A DNA stretch of 64,000 nt, taken from the NCBI GenBank assembly GCA_018673915.1, contig JABHBK010000034.1, forward strand, positions 1 to 64,000, read 5' to 3'. The notes under the pieces are model-generated. The model was not told the origin of the DNA. It searched no databases and saw only the letters and a program-made list of their open reading frames with translations. The DNA is from Nitrospina sp. Its GTDB lineage: Bacteria; Nitrospinota; Nitrospinia; Nitrospinales; VA-1. A program made the translations under genes and the position numbers. Below, in pieces: positions 43,718 to 54,315 of this stretch (its first letter is position 1; each line of letters starts with the position of its first letter).

Positions 43718-45988
43718 TTAGGCCGAGTCTTCTTTCTTTCTTTCTACCTCACTCAATAAAAATTTCAATTCATTGATCTGCTCGCCAGCTTTACCGATAA
43801 CAGACTCTTCCTGTTGAAGGTTTTGAACTTTAACATTCACATCCTCCGCCAACAGGTTCAATGAGCTCAAACGTTTTTCTACCTCTCCCAGCATATTGAT
43901 CTTGCTGTTCAATAGATCAATTTTTGAATCAGCGTCCTCTGTAATATTGGTCAGTTTTTCAATATTCAGATTAATTTTATCTAAATTGTCTCTTTCCTTA
44001 TCAATCCTCGCTTTTTCGGTATTGGTACGCTTAATAACAACCTCTAGTTCGCCAAGTGCCTGCTGGGTGCGCTTAACTTTTTCTTCACCTTCAGAAACAA
44101 GGTTTATACGGTTCTCCGTTCGCTCAAGCATATTATTAAGTTGATCCATTTTCTTTTCAACATTAAGCATAAACTCCTGTTTTTCATCCAGGGCTTCCTG
44201 CCTGCTTCGCAAATCTTTCATCAAGGTATCAAGTTCCTGAAGTTTTGAATCAGTCTTCTCCACTTGGGCTGTATCCCTGTTCAACTGATCCATTTTTTCT
44301 TCAAAGTTGGTAGTAATTTGTCCAAGTTCATCGCGCACCTGATCAATTTTGGATATTTCATCCTTGGCTTCCTGAACCTCCTTAAACCGAGCGCGTAATT
44401 CAATTTCCTGAATACTCAATTTAGATGAAATGTTATTCATCCTTTTTTCCTGATCGTCGATAGCGGCCTTTTCCTTGGACAGATCAAGAATTTTCTCTTC
44501 AATTATATTTGCCATGGACTTTACGTCCTCAAGCTTCTGATCTACCTTCTCGAGGAAATCAATTTTTTTGGAAACTTTAGCAATTTTGATATTAGCTTCT
44601 TCAATGAAGAAATCCAGCCCATCCACCTTTTTTTCCATCTTTTCAATCAGGGCTTTCCTCTGCATCTGAGTTTCCATCTTCACATCAAGACTAATAACCA
44701 TTGAACTAAGATCATTGATCTTTTTATCCACCTGATCCACCAACTGTTGCTTGCGGATAATCTCATCCATTTGTTGCTGGGTGGATTCATTCATCACCTC
44801 AACCTGCCTGAGGATTCCTGAGATAGTATCAATCTTCTTGACTTCATCATCCAAACGCTTGACCTTCTGCTCCGCTTCTTCGGCCATAACATTAAAACGA
44901 CTCATCTTTTCATTGGCGCTATCAATACTCTTCATCTCATCTTTCAAAATCTTCATTTTGTTGCTGAGATTGTCTATGAGAAAAGAGTTGAGTTTGTTTA
45001 TTTTTTCTTCGGTCTTCTCAATTATGATTTTTTCGTCATGAATTTTGGCAATCCGCGTCTCAACATCTACAGACACAGAATCCAAATCTCGCAAACGTCC
45101 GGTAATGCTTCGGATCATTTCATTTTTTATCGAGATATTTTTGGACTCAATTTTTAATTCGCTAATTTGTTGTATGAGATTGTGAAGGGTATCCTGAGTC
45201 TCAGAAATCATATGGCTCTGTCCAAGGAGCTTTTCATAATCAGTCTGCACGCTGGCAAGAATCCGCTTCAACTCTTCGGTATCGCGAGTATGACTTTCTA
45301 TAGTTTCTTTATCCTGCTTGATCCGATCATAGCGGCTATCGAGTTCGCCCAGGGTATCCTTCATAACCCCGACTTTTACCGCAGCAGTTCTCAACAACTC
45401 TTTCATGCTGACAACATCCTGCACCTGACCTGAAACGCTATCCAGGATATGCTCCAGCCGATTGATATTGCGATCTGCAGACTTAAGAAGTTTGCTTTCT
45501 TCACGGAGTTTTTTAATTTTGGAATCCATGTCCCAGACCAGGACATTCAGGCGGCCTGCATCCTCATTGGCTTTTTGGACAACCAGTTTTTGCTGGGCAA
45601 GGTTCTTGGTCTTGCTATCAATATGCTCGTTGAGTAAATGGAGCCCATCCAATTCCCTTTTCAAGGTGCCGTAATTAGAATTCAGCTCCTTTGAAATGCG
45701 TTGAAAGTCTCGAATCCGAACATCAAAAGTCTTAATTTCTTCAAAACGGACTTCCATTGAATCGAGTTTCCGCAACGCGTCAGGTACCTGATTACTCACA
45801 CGATCAAAAAACCTTTTCCTTTCATCCAATTCTCCCGACTTCTTCTCAAAATACTCCACCAGCAATTGCAAGTTCTTGCGCTCATGGGAAGCAAGGTTAA
45901 GAAGCTCTTTAAATTCTTTGGGGTTAAAGCCTTCGGGAAAACCAGGTATAGAACCTTTAGGATTTTCAGGTTTGAATTCTTCAGCCAT
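43718..45988 (-). CDS. giant coiled-coil protein of unknown function
   Basis: 756 residues from ATG 45988, preceded by AGGA. Nearly the whole protein from residue ~20 is heptad coiled coil with no Pro after ~residue 40 and very few aromatics. It shows an internal modular rhythm of ~38 residues (segments like VEKKMDQLNNMLERTENRIN, VDKKINDLSSMVISLDVKM, MEKKVDGLDFFIEEANIKIA, VDQKLEDVKSMANIIEEKIL). No signal or membrane helix. It is not an SMC protein, as no Walker motif or hinge exists. Possibly a filament or cell-shape scaffold; family unknown. A strong promoter is at 46059-46087. Confidence 0.75.
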   Translation of the reverse strand: MAEEFKPENPKGSIPGFPEGFNPKEFKELLNLASHERKNLQLLVEYFEKKSGELDERKRFFDRVSNQVPDALRKLDSMEVRFEEIKTFDVRIRDFQRISKELNSNYGTLKRELDGLHLLNEHIDSKTKNLAQQKLVVQKANEDAGRLNVLVWDMDSKIKKLREESKLLKSADRNINRLEHILDSVSGQVQDVVSMKELLRTAAVKVGVMKDTLGELDSRYDRIKQDKETIESHTRDTEELKRILASVQTDYEKLLGQSHMISETQDTLHNLIQQISELKIESKNISIKNEMIRSITGRLRDLDSVSVDVETRIAKIHDEKIIIEKTEEKINKLNSFLIDNLSNKMKILKDEMKSIDSANEKMSRFNVMAEEAEQKVKRLDDEVKKIDTISGILRQVEVMNESTQQQMDEIIRKQQLVDQVDKKINDLSSMVISLDVKMETQMQRKALIEKMEKKVDGLDFFIEEANIKIAKVSKKIDFLEKVDQKLEDVKSMANIIEEKILDLSKEKAAIDDQEKRMNNISSKLSIQEIELRARFKEVQEAKDEISKIDQVRDELGQITTNFEEKMDQLNRDTAQVEKTDSKLQELDTLMKDLRSRQEALDEKQEFMLNVEKKMDQLNNMLERTENRINLVSEGEEKVKRTQQALGELEVVIKRTNTEKARIDKERDNLDKINLNIEKLTNITEDADSKIDLLNSKINMLGEVEKRLSSLNLLAEDVNVKVQNLQQEESVIGKAGEQINELKFLLSEVERKKEDSA

Positions 45989-46058
45989 AACAGGAGTCCT
46001 GCAAAAAGGATTATATTTGGGCAAATTGATAGCACCCATATACCATAAGGTACTACTT

Positions 46059-46087
46059 TTTATATACTTATGGGAAATCAATGTCAA
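46059..46087 (-). promoter_or_regulatory. sigma70 promoter of the coiled-coil gene
   Basis: On the minus strand TTGACA (46087-46082), 17-base spacer, TATAAA (46064-46059). It predicts a ~64-base leader before ATG 45988. Confidence 0.6.
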
Positions 46088-46185
46088 GCGCCACGAGGCG
46101 TGGGGCCGATTTACAATAACTTTTGCTGCCAGCGAAAGAGATCTCTCGACTTTATCGATCTCTTACGACAGGCGGCTCACCAAAA

Positions 46186-47202
46186 TTAGCGGCTAACAAG
46201 ATATTCGGCGATTTGCACAGCATTGAGAGCCGCACCTTTACGTAAATTGTCGGATACCACCCAAAAATTGATGGCATTTTTGCAGGTAATATCATCACGA
46301 ATCCTACCGACAAACACCTCATCCTTACCAGCGCAATCAATAGCTAACGGATATTCGTTTGATGCAGGATCGTCAAATACCTGGAGGCCATCCAATCCTG
46401 ACAAAAGCTCCTTTACTTCTTTAGCACTTATGGGGCTGATAGTTTCCACATTCACAGATTCAGAATGAGAATAAAATACCGGCACTCGAACGGTGGTAGG
46501 AGACACCATGACCGAAGAGTCTCCTAATATTTTTTGAGTCTCATTCACCATCTTCATCTCTTCTTTTGTGTACCCATTATCTATAAAAGTATCTATATGT
46601 GGAATGCAGTTAAATGCAATTTGATGAGGATACACATTAGGCTCTATCGCCTCTCCGTCTAGCAGGCTTCTTGTCTGGTTTCTTAGTTCATTAATGGCTT
46701 TTTGGCCGGAACCGGAAACGGACTGATAGGTAGAAACGATCACCCTTTTTATTCTAAACTTGTCATGGATAGGCTTCAATGCCACCACCATTTGAATGGT
46801 AGAACAATTTGGGTTTGCGATAATACCCGGGTTTTCCCCGACAGCATCTGGATTCACTTCTGGCACCACAAGCGGAATGTCCGGCTCCATACGGAAAGCA
46901 CTGCTGTTATCAATCACAATACAATTTGATTTAACTGCAAACGGTGCAAACTGACGGCTCACACCTGCCCCAGCAGAAAAAAGCGCAATATCCACCCCTT
47001 CAAACGAATCCTCAGTCAACTCCTCAACGATAACCGGATTCCCCTTGAATTTAAGAGATTGTCCCACCGATCGCGCAGAGGCCAGGGCTTTAAGTTTTGC
47101 CACAGGGAAATCCCGTTCTTCGAGAATTTCCAGAATTTTCCTACCCACTGCGCCGGTGGCTCCCGCTACCGCAATGTTATATTGACCCTTCTTATGCAAC
47201 AT
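46186..47202 (-). CDS. asd: aspartate-semialdehyde dehydrogenase
   Basis: Reduces aspartyl phosphate to the semialdehyde for lysine, threonine, methionine and cell wall synthesis. 338 residues. NADP fold [16 protein letters not shown], catalytic cysteine in [32 protein letters not shown] and [12 protein letters not shown]. It overlaps the leuB 3' end by 11 bases, so the two form an operon leuB-asd. Confidence 0.96.
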   Translation of the reverse strand: MLHKKGQYNIAVAGATGAVGRKILEILEERDFPVAKLKALASARSVGQSLKFKGNPVIVEELTEDSFEGVDIALFSAGAGVSRQFAPFAVKSNCIVIDNSSAFRMEPDIPLVVPEVNPDAVGENPGIIANPNCSTIQMVVALKPIHDKFRIKRVIVSTYQSVSGSGQKAINELRNQTRSLLDGEAIEPNVYPHQIAFNCIPHIDTFIDNGYTKEEMKMVNETQKILGDSSVMVSPTTVRVPVFYSHSESVNVETISPISAKEVKELLSGLDGLQVFDDPASNEYPLAIDCAGKDEVFVGRIRDDITCKNAINFWVVSDNLRKGAALNAVQIAEYLVSR

Positions 47203-48292
47203 TCCTTTTCTCCAACTCCTCAGCTATCAGGTCTCCCATCTCTTTCGTCCCAACCTGTTTCATCCCGTCTGACATAATATCTGCGGTTCGCACACCCTGC
47301 CCTAAAACGGATTCAACCGCTGATTCAATCCATTCATTCGGTTCTTCACGATCCAGAGAGTATTTAAACATCATTCCAACCGATAATATTGTTGCCAGTG
47401 GGTTTGCCAGTTCCTGGCCGGCAATATCTGGCGCAGAACCATGTATCGGTTCATACATGGCATGCTTTTCTCCAAGACTCGCTGAGGGTAGCATTCCGAT
47501 TGACCCTGTAAGCATGGAGGCCTCATCACTCAATATATCTCCAAACATATTAGTCGTCAGGATCACATCAAATTGTTTGGGGTTTCTCACCAACTGCATG
47601 GCACAGTTATCCACATACATATGTGAAAGTTCCACATCCGAGTAACTTGAATGCAGATCCGTCACAACTTCTCGCCAAAAACCGGTCGACTCCAAAACAT
47701 TAGCCTTGTCCACTGAGCAAACAGATTTGTTACGCTTCCGAGCCACATCAAACGCGATGCGGGCAATGCGAATGATTTCCGGCTCACTATAAACCAGCGT
47801 ATTAAATCCTCTACGGGTGCCATCCTCAAGGGTATCAACGCCACGGGGCTCACCGAAATAGATTCCACCGGTCAATTCGCGCACCACAAGAAGGTCCAAT
47901 CCTTCTACAACTTCTCGCTTTAGTGTCGAAGCATCAACTAAGGCTGGAAAAATTCGGGCGGGACGAAGGTTGGCATAGAGTCCCAGGCTGGATCGGAGTC
48001 CCAGCAAAGCCCGTTCCGGTCTCAGGGAAAAATCTATATTCTCCCATTTGGGGCCACCTACCGCGCCCAACAAAACGGCGTCTGCATTTCGGGCTAGTTC
48101 CAATGACGCGTCCGGCAAAGGGTGTCCCGTCGCCTCATAGCCAGCGCCACCAACAGGCGCCTCATTAATACTAATTTTCAGACCCAGTTTAGACTCAATA
48201 ATTCTGAGAATTTTTAATGCTTCTTGAACCACCTCCGGACCAATTCCATCACCGGGAAATACCGTAATATTAAATTCCGTTTTCTTACTCAC
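47192..48292 (-). CDS. leuB: 3-isopropylmalate dehydrogenase
   Basis: Oxidative decarboxylation in leucine biosynthesis. 366 residues, normal. [55 protein letters not shown], and the metal/substrate set [22 protein letters not shown] plus [22 protein letters not shown]. The dicarboxylate site uses the RPE-type loop of LeuB. Upstream and divergent is a glycosyltransferase gene. Confidence 0.95.
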   Translation of the reverse strand: MSKKTEFNITVFPGDGIGPEVVQEALKILRIIESKLGLKISINEAPVGGAGYEATGHPLPDASLELARNADAVLLGAVGGPKWENIDFSLRPERALLGLRSSLGLYANLRPARIFPALVDASTLKREVVEGLDLLVVRELTGGIYFGEPRGVDTLEDGTRRGFNTLVYSEPEIIRIARIAFDVARKRNKSVCSVDKANVLESTGFWREVVTDLHSSYSDVELSHMYVDNCAMQLVRNPKQFDVILTTNMFGDILSDEASMLTGSIGMLPSASLGEKHAMYEPIHGSAPDIAGQELANPLATILSVGMMFKYSLDREEPNEWIESAVESVLGQGVRTADIMSDGMKQVGTKEMGDLIAEELEKRNVA

Positions 48293-48435
48293 TAATCAAA
48301 CTCCTCTTGAATCATTGTTTCCATACACATCGGGGAGGAAATAGTAGCAGACTCTAGTAAAAAGCCCAACAACCACTTTCTTCCCGATTACCGGCTATCA
48401 AGCATATTTCCCTGCCTTCAGCGGGATAAATTTAA

Positions 48436-48463
48436 TTGAAAATATTTATTTTTACATTATTAT
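48436..48463 (+). promoter_or_regulatory. putative promoter of the 48512 glycosyltransferase
   Basis: TTGAAA (48436-48441), 16-base spacer, TATTAT (48458-48463), about 48 bases before the start codon. Confidence 0.45.
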
Positions 48464-48511
48464 ACACGCGGTAAGCAAAACCTGATTAAACCAACCTATT
48501 CATTCCAGCCT

Positions 48512-49273
48512 ATGCTAAACGGCAAACGCGTTTGCGTGGTTATGCCGGCCTACAATGCCGAAAAAACCCTAAAGAAAACCTACGAGGATATCCCCAAAGA
48601 TATTGTGGATGAAATCATTCTCACTGATGATGCCAGTCAGGATGAAACCGCAAAACTCTCACGAGAACTGAAAATCAAAACCTTGGTGCATGCCAAGAAC
48701 AAAGGGTATGGCGGTAACCAGAAAACCTGTTATCAGGCTGCCCTCAATAGTGGATCCGATATTATTATTATGTTGCATCCAGACTATCAATATAATCCCA
48801 AGCTCATCACACCCATGGCATCTTTGATCGCGGAGGGTATTTTCGATGCTGTAGTGGGTTCGAGAATTCTTGGGAATAAGGCCATGCAAGGAGGAATGCC
48901 GCTTTATAAATATATTTCAAACCGCGTTCTAACCCTGGCCGAAAACCTGATCATCCAACAAAAGCTTTCCGAATATCATACTGGATACCGGGCCTTCAGC
49001 CGAGAGGTACTGGAGACCCTGCCGCTACTGGAAAACTCAGATGATTTCGTGTTCGACAACCAGATGCTTTGTCAGACCCTGTATTTCGGATTTGGCGTGG
49101 GCGAAGTCTCCTGCCCTGCCCTCTATTTTCCAGAAGCCTCATCCATCAGTTTTAGCCGCAGCGTTACCTATGGGCTAGGGGTGATGGAAACTTCCTTCAA
49201 GTATGCTTTCGCCAAGCGCGGTATGGGACATTTCAAAATTTTCAACCCCGACGGTAAAAAGCTGTTGGGCTAG
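48512..49273 (+). CDS. family 2 glycosyltransferase (DPM-like)
   Basis: 253 residues, GT-A fold: VCVVMPAYNAEKTLKKTYED, EIILTDDASQDETA, KNKGYGGNQKTCYQAAL, IIIMLHPDYQYNPKLI (metal motif as HPDYQ in place of the usual DxD), then YHTGYRAFSREVLETL and a C-terminal hydrophilic tail. No membrane helices, so cytoplasmic or peripheral. The sugar and acceptor are unknown. The H-P-D variant of the DxD position occurs in a subclass of DPM-like enzymes. Confidence 0.85.
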   Translation: MLNGKRVCVVMPAYNAEKTLKKTYEDIPKDIVDEIILTDDASQDETAKLSRELKIKTLVHAKNKGYGGNQKTCYQAALNSGSDIIIMLHPDYQYNPKLITPMASLIAEGIFDAVVGSRILGNKAMQGGMPLYKYISNRVLTLAENLIIQQKLSEYHTGYRAFSREVLETLPLLENSDDFVFDNQMLCQTLYFGFGVGEVSCPALYFPEASSISFSRSVTYGLGVMETSFKYAFAKRGMGHFKIFNPDGKKLLG

Positions 49274-49508
49274 TCACCCTACCCCTCCTCGTTAAGCAAT
49301 TCGCTTATCATCGTTAATCCCCATTCAAAATTTTTCAAATACCTCGCGAGACAACACCAAACTGTTTTTGCTTGGCTCGCAATTACGGCAACCCTCCCTC
49401 AAATCTCGATCTGTGTCACCTGTGGTTGATTGGACTTTTATAAAGTATATAAATATTCTATACTTATTACTCAACTGTGTGGTTTTATTACTCAATTCCT
49501 GGAAGAAA

Positions 49509-52316
49509 ATGCCCCTAAAATCGTCTCATCATTTAATTTCACGTTTTGGCAAAGAAAGTCTGCCCGAAATTCTTCACCACATTGCAACCCGTTTGAAGAA
49601 ACTCTATGACTGTAAAATGGTGCGGATCAATCTCGAAGACCTTTATGAAGGGATGCTGGTTTGCCAATATGTCACCGATCAAAATCCGGCCAATGAACAA
49701 CCCATCACTAAATTTATTTCACCGGAAGCTTCGATCATCTCGCAGGCTTTTCTCAATAATGAAGTGGTATTTTCCTGGAACTGGCCGGATGGATTCGCTA
49801 AAACCCAGAATCCTTTTGAAAAACTGGCAGGGATTAAGGCTACCGCCGTTTTTCCCATTACCCATCAGTTTCGTCCTATTGGCACCATCAGTTTGGACTG
49901 GGGAAAGGTGGGAGAGTTTCTTGATGAAGAACAGAAAAAGAATATTGTCGATTTTTTAGCCGATGCCAGTGGAACCATTGATCGCGCTAAACGCTTCCAT
50001 CAGAAATTGTCCTTTTCCCGGCATCTGGATATGGCTCGAAAAAAGGAAGCGGCATGGATGATGATGCGCTCAGCAGTGCAACTTATCGACAAGCTGGCCC
50101 TGGCCTCAGTGTGGGTGCCCTCTTCCATTAAAGATCCAAAGTCCAACTCAACGAGTAACCAGATAGAAATTCTCGCCGCATTTTCTAAAAACAGAGACGA
50201 TGCCTTGATCTATAACAACCGTGATCATATCAATATCCACAAAGAAAATTTGATCAACCGCGTTGTCCTCTATGATAAAGAAAAAGGACTCATCGCCAAA
50301 GATCGAAACTTGAAGGCGGTCTATATCGAAGATGTCATGGAAGAAAGTTTCAGCCGAAAAGCAGTGGCTCGCAAGATTGATCTCGTTTCCCTTTATCAGG
50401 TTCCCAAAATCAACCCTAAAACCGGTCAGTTGATTTGCATGGTGAATTATTACACCAATACCTCGCACAAATTCACCAATTTTGAAAAGCCTCTGCTTGA
50501 AAACCACGCTGATATGGTAGAGAAATTAATTCTTGAAGAAAACCCTGAGCATGTAGAAATTGAGGTGCTCAGTGAAATCGAAGAACTGCTCTCCGACGCC
50601 GATGACAACATGGGGTCATTTCTCGACAAAATTCTGGCTAAAACTTCTGAATTGATCGATGCCGATTCGGGAACCATTTCCATCCATAAGATTTTGGATG
50701 GGAAACCCTGGCTCATCATTGAAGACAAAGAGGGCAATCTGGTTGGAGCGAAGTCCCGAGGCTGGATGAAAAGCAAAATCCCTCTTCTTCCCGTAGGTGG
50801 GGAGGAGCTATCTACTGAGCAAAGATCTTTAAACGGCTTTGTCGCACATTCTGCAAGGCCGGTTTTAATCTCTAATGTGGAAGATATTAAACAAACGCGG
50901 GGATTTTACAAAAATCTTTCCGGTCAAATCAAGTCGGCATTGGCGGTTCCGATTATTCATGGCAGCCATGTTCTCGGAGTCATTAATCAGGATAGTTTTC
51001 AAAAAAATTACTTTACCCAGGAGCATCAAAGAATCCTCCAGATCATTGCTAGCCTGATCAGCCAGAAGGTTAACAATCTCCTGCAAATTGAAACCCTGAA
51101 GCAGGAACTACTTCAACTCAGAAAAGATATTGAGTACCGGGACCCCAAAGTTTCTTCCTATCATTTTGGTAATGTGATCGGAAAAAGCCACAACATCAAC
51201 TCACTGGTCAACCAGATCCAGACCGTTGTAGAATCTATTTGCAACCGCATGCTGAGTTGGGAGGGCAACCAACAGCGTGAGACAATGACCGGACTGCCGA
51301 GTCTTCTTATCCAGGGTCAAACGGGTTCTGGAAAGGAATTCTTCTTCAATAATATCTACTCCCACCTCAATGACATATTCCAAAAAGAGAAGGGAACGCA
51401 TTTCAAAATACCTTTAAGAAAAACCAATATCGCCGCCTATAGTGGTGAGTTGACTTATAGCGAATTGTTTGGGCACAAAAAAGGAGCTTTTACGGGAGCA
51501 GAATTCAATCGTCAGGGAATTCTGGAAGAAGCCAACGGAGGCGTGGTTTTTCTCGATGAGATTGGCGATGCCGACCCAAGAACCCAGGTGCAGTTATTAC
51601 GCTTTCTTGATACCGGAGTCTTCATGAGACTGGGGGAAAATCAACCTCGTATTTCAAAAATATTTTTGATTGCTGCAACCAATAAAAACCTGTTAGAAGA
51701 AATTCAAGAAGGAAGGTTCCGGGAAGACCTGTACCATCGGCTCAATGCCTTAAGCTTTCAAATACCACGTCTTAACGAAAGAGAAGAAGATATAGAAGAT
51801 CTCGCCACACATTTTCTCGGCATCCTTTACAGTTCCTATAAAAAAGAGGGGCATGACCCGTCTCCGCCGCAATTGGATCCGGGAGCGGTCGAATATCTAA
51901 AGCAACACCAATACCGAGGAAACGTAAGGGAATTAAAAAACATCTTACTCAGAGCCATGCTTTTTCGCAAAGGCCCTTTGATCACCAAAGACGAAATCAC
52001 CTCAGCATGCAGGCCGTCCGAGGGAGCCCCCACCAGCGATCGAGACTTTATCGAAACCTTATTGAGTCAGTTTGAAACGGGAGAAGCCAACTTCTGGACA
52101 AATATCCATCAACCTTTTAAAGCAAACCATTTAACCCGTGATACGGTCAAGTCTTTGATAATAGCGGCAAAAAATCGGTACCAAACTAATTTGCCAGGTC
52201 TCGCAGTAAAACTAGGGGCTTGCAAAACCCGCTCGCATTTGAAATTGGATGAGAGAAAAAAATTCATCAGCTTTAAAAACTTTCTTTATAAGACAGTGAA
52301 AATATCCTCAAACTGA
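49509..52316 (+). CDS. sigma-54-dependent transcriptional activator with GAF sensors
   Basis: 935 residues from ATG 49509, which has a GGAAGAA ribosome region; an upstream TTG 49368 would add a 47-residue lead with one hydrophobic segment. Three GAF-like sensor regions (~20-170, ~180-330, ~360-530), then an AAA+ domain: Walker A GQTGSGKE (~603), sigma-54 contact loop GAFTGA (~659-664), VVFLDEIGDADP. The C-terminus (GLAVKLGACKTRSHLKLDER) is a divergent Fis-like helix-turn-helix. It should convert a bound small-molecule or redox signal into activation of sigma-54 promoters. Targets are unknown. Confidence 0.88.
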   Translation: MPLKSSHHLISRFGKESLPEILHHIATRLKKLYDCKMVRINLEDLYEGMLVCQYVTDQNPANEQPITKFISPEASIISQAFLNNEVVFSWNWPDGFAKTQNPFEKLAGIKATAVFPITHQFRPIGTISLDWGKVGEFLDEEQKKNIVDFLADASGTIDRAKRFHQKLSFSRHLDMARKKEAAWMMMRSAVQLIDKLALASVWVPSSIKDPKSNSTSNQIEILAAFSKNRDDALIYNNRDHINIHKENLINRVVLYDKEKGLIAKDRNLKAVYIEDVMEESFSRKAVARKIDLVSLYQVPKINPKTGQLICMVNYYTNTSHKFTNFEKPLLENHADMVEKLILEENPEHVEIEVLSEIEELLSDADDNMGSFLDKILAKTSELIDADSGTISIHKILDGKPWLIIEDKEGNLVGAKSRGWMKSKIPLLPVGGEELSTEQRSLNGFVAHSARPVLISNVEDIKQTRGFYKNLSGQIKSALAVPIIHGSHVLGVINQDSFQKNYFTQEHQRILQIIASLISQKVNNLLQIETLKQELLQLRKDIEYRDPKVSSYHFGNVIGKSHNINSLVNQIQTVVESICNRMLSWEGNQQRETMTGLPSLLIQGQTGSGKEFFFNNIYSHLNDIFQKEKGTHFKIPLRKTNIAAYSGELTYSELFGHKKGAFTGAEFNRQGILEEANGGVVFLDEIGDADPRTQVQLLRFLDTGVFMRLGENQPRISKIFLIAATNKNLLEEIQEGRFREDLYHRLNALSFQIPRLNEREEDIEDLATHFLGILYSSYKKEGHDPSPPQLDPGAVEYLKQHQYRGNVRELKNILLRAMLFRKGPLITKDEITSACRPSEGAPTSDRDFIETLLSQFETGEANFWTNIHQPFKANHLTRDTVKSLIIAAKNRYQTNLPGLAVKLGACKTRSHLKLDERKKFISFKNFLYKTVKISSN

Positions 52317-52318
52317 TG

Positions 52319-52585
52319 TCAGGAATAAACTTTATAGGCCTCAAGGATCGCAGACCTAAGAGAAGATTGTATAGATGCCGATTTAAATTCAACCATGTCG
52401 TAAAATTTTCCGTCTTTGCCTTTTTTTGATGGAAAGCCAACGAACAATCCACCATTTTTAGCTGCCAGAACCCGGAAACCCTTGATCAAAACCGCCTGAT
52501 TAAAAGTGACATCGGCATAGGCCCTCAAGGATGAGTCAGGCTCACCTGTGTCAAAAGGATAAATCTTAACCTCAGAAATATTCAT
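52319..52585 (-). CDS. spoVG: SpoVG-family RNA/DNA-binding regulator
   Basis: 88 residues of the SpoVG family, with ISEVKIYPFD, LRAYADVTFNQAVLIKGFRVL, FVGFPSKKGKDGKFYDMVEF and the C-terminal helix SSLRSAILEAYKVY. SpoVG binds nucleic acids and affects gene expression; it is widespread outside sporulating bacteria. It ends two bases from the sigma-54 activator stop (convergent). Confidence 0.93.
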   Translation of the reverse strand: MNISEVKIYPFDTGEPDSSLRAYADVTFNQAVLIKGFRVLAAKNGGLFVGFPSKKGKDGKFYDMVEFKSASIQSSLRSAILEAYKVYS

Positions 52586-52646
52586 AAACTTAATGATGTT
52601 GTTTAGGCTATAAGCCTATAGTCCTTTACCCTAGCTTCGTCAAATA

Positions 52647-52674
52647 TTGACGTCTCCGCAAAATCTGCTAAACT
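52647..52674 (+). promoter_or_regulatory. putative sigma70 promoter of ahcY
   Basis: TTGACG (52647-52652), 16-base spacer, TAAACT (52669-52674). It predicts a leader of about 165 bases before ahcY. Confidence 0.4.
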
Positions 52675-52701
52675 ATTGTGAAGGATCACCGTTAATTAGA
52701 G

Positions 52702-52735
52702 GATGGATTCACTTCAGGACTTCCTATAATCCATC
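52702..52735 (+). other. stem-loop in the ahcY leader
   Basis: GATGGATT (52702-52709) and AATCCATC (52728-52735) pair perfectly. The 18-base loop contains AGGA and TCCT (52716-52725), which could pair in a smaller way. Two copies of CGTATCA lie further down the leader. It does not match the SAH riboswitch consensus. Confidence 0.4.
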
Positions 52736-52845
52736 TGTGTGCCCAATCATTCAAGACATCGTATCAGGCATTAGCTTTGCCAACGTATCATTATAATTGA
52801 TTTCGAATAACATAAATAACATTCAAAACCTTTAAGGAGTAGCTC

Positions 52846-54153
52846 ATGTCAACAACCGCCGTCTCTGAAAAATTTAAAGTCAAAGATCTGTCTCTGGCAG
52901 ATTGGGGACGAAAAGAAATTATCCTTGCCCAGAACGAAATGCCCGGACTCATGGCCTTGCGCGAAAAGCATGGCGCGTCCAAACCTTTAAAAGGGGCACG
53001 AATTGCCGGTTCGTTGCATATGACCATTCAGACTGCGGTGCTGATGGAAACTCTGATTGAGCTTGGGGCCGAGATTCGCTGGGCTTCCTGCAATATTTTT
53101 TCGACACAAGACCATGCCGCCGCTGCCATGGCCAAGGCGGGCATTCCTGTATTCGCCTGGAAAGAAGAAACTGAAGAAGAATATTGGTGGTGCACGGCTC
53201 AAACTTTATTATTCGACAACGATCAGGGACCAAATATGATCCTCGATGATGGAGGAGATCTCACAGGATATGTTCACGAAAAGCATCCTGAATTGTTGGC
53301 TGAAATAAAGGGCATTACAGAAGAAACCACCACCGGTGTTCATAACCTGTACAAAATGATCGAAAAAGGAACCTTAAAGCTTCCCGCCATGAACGTCAAC
53401 GATTCGGTCACTAAATCGAAGTTCGACAATCTTTATGGATGCCGGGAATCCCTTGCCGATGGAATCAAGCGAGCCACCGACATTATGATTGCTGGAAAAG
53501 TAGTGGTCGTTGCCGGATTTGGAGATGTAGGAAAAGGTTGTGCCGATTCTATGAAAGGGTTGGGTGCCAGGGTGATCATTACAGAAATTGACCCCATCTG
53601 CGCTCTGCAAGCCGCGATGGAGGGTTATGAGGTCACCACGATGGAAGAAGCCGTAAGGGAAGGCGATATTTTTGTCACCACCACAGGTTGTGCAGACATC
53701 ATCACCATCCAACATATGGAAAAAATGAAAAATGATTCCATCGTTTGTAATATTGGTCACTTTGACATTGAGATTCAGGTGGAAGAATTAAACAATTTCC
53801 CTGGAGTTCAGAAAATAGTTATCAAACCCCAGGTAGATAAATACACTTTCCCGGATGGACACAATATTCTTCTGCTGGCAGAAGGAAGGTTGGTTAATTT
53901 GGGATGTGCAACAGGACACCCTTCTTTCGTAATGTCCAACTCCTTCACCAATCAGGTACTGGCTCAGATAGAGCTGTACAATAAAAAATATGAAGTAGGC
54001 GTATACACTTTGCCGAAAATACTTGATGAGGAGGTTGCGCGTCTGCATTTGGATAAACTCGGAGTGAAGCTGACAACACTTTCCGAGAAGCAGGCAGAAT
54101 ATCTCAGTTTGAAGGTAGAAGGCCCCTACAAGCCTGACCATTACCGATATTAA
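52846..54153 (+). CDS. ahcY: adenosylhomocysteinase
   Basis: NAD-dependent enzyme that hydrolyses S-adenosylhomocysteine to adenosine and homocysteine, keeping SAM methylation running. 435 residues. Catalytic and NAD motifs: [71 protein letters not shown] and [11 protein letters not shown], ending [15 protein letters not shown] lies at proper distance before ATG 52846. A terminator follows. Related to mtnP in the same methyl cycle. Confidence 0.97.
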   Translation: MSTTAVSEKFKVKDLSLADWGRKEIILAQNEMPGLMALREKHGASKPLKGARIAGSLHMTIQTAVLMETLIELGAEIRWASCNIFSTQDHAAAAMAKAGIPVFAWKEETEEEYWWCTAQTLLFDNDQGPNMILDDGGDLTGYVHEKHPELLAEIKGITEETTTGVHNLYKMIEKGTLKLPAMNVNDSVTKSKFDNLYGCRESLADGIKRATDIMIAGKVVVVAGFGDVGKGCADSMKGLGARVIITEIDPICALQAAMEGYEVTTMEEAVREGDIFVTTTGCADIITIQHMEKMKNDSIVCNIGHFDIEIQVEELNNFPGVQKIVIKPQVDKYTFPDGHNILLLAEGRLVNLGCATGHPSFVMSNSFTNQVLAQIELYNKKYEVGVYTLPKILDEEVARLHLDKLGVKLTTLSEKQAEYLSLKVEGPYKPDHYRY

Positions 54154-54170
54154 GATCAACGCAGCAAAAT

Positions 54171-54207
54171 AAAACCGGTTTTCCTTCGCGGGGAAACCGG
54201 TTTTTTA
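54171..54207 (+). terminator. intrinsic terminator of ahcY
   Basis: AAACCGGTTTTCC and GGGGAAACCGGTTT form a long stem with a short loop, followed by a T run (54171-54207). The stem is self-complementary, so it may also serve oleB on the other strand. Confidence 0.85.
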
Positions 54208-54315
54208 TTGCTCGCAAAAACTCACCGGCGAGCTGCCGGAGGCAAATTATAGTGTCTTTATTTTTTGGGCAAATATCTACTCTGCCGCGTGAGACATTGT
54301 CAGTCGGCTTCACGC

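Noticed and set aside
52681-52845. SAH riboswitch before ahcY
   Set aside because: The conserved SAH aptamer core (GAGGAGCGCTGC-like) is not visible.
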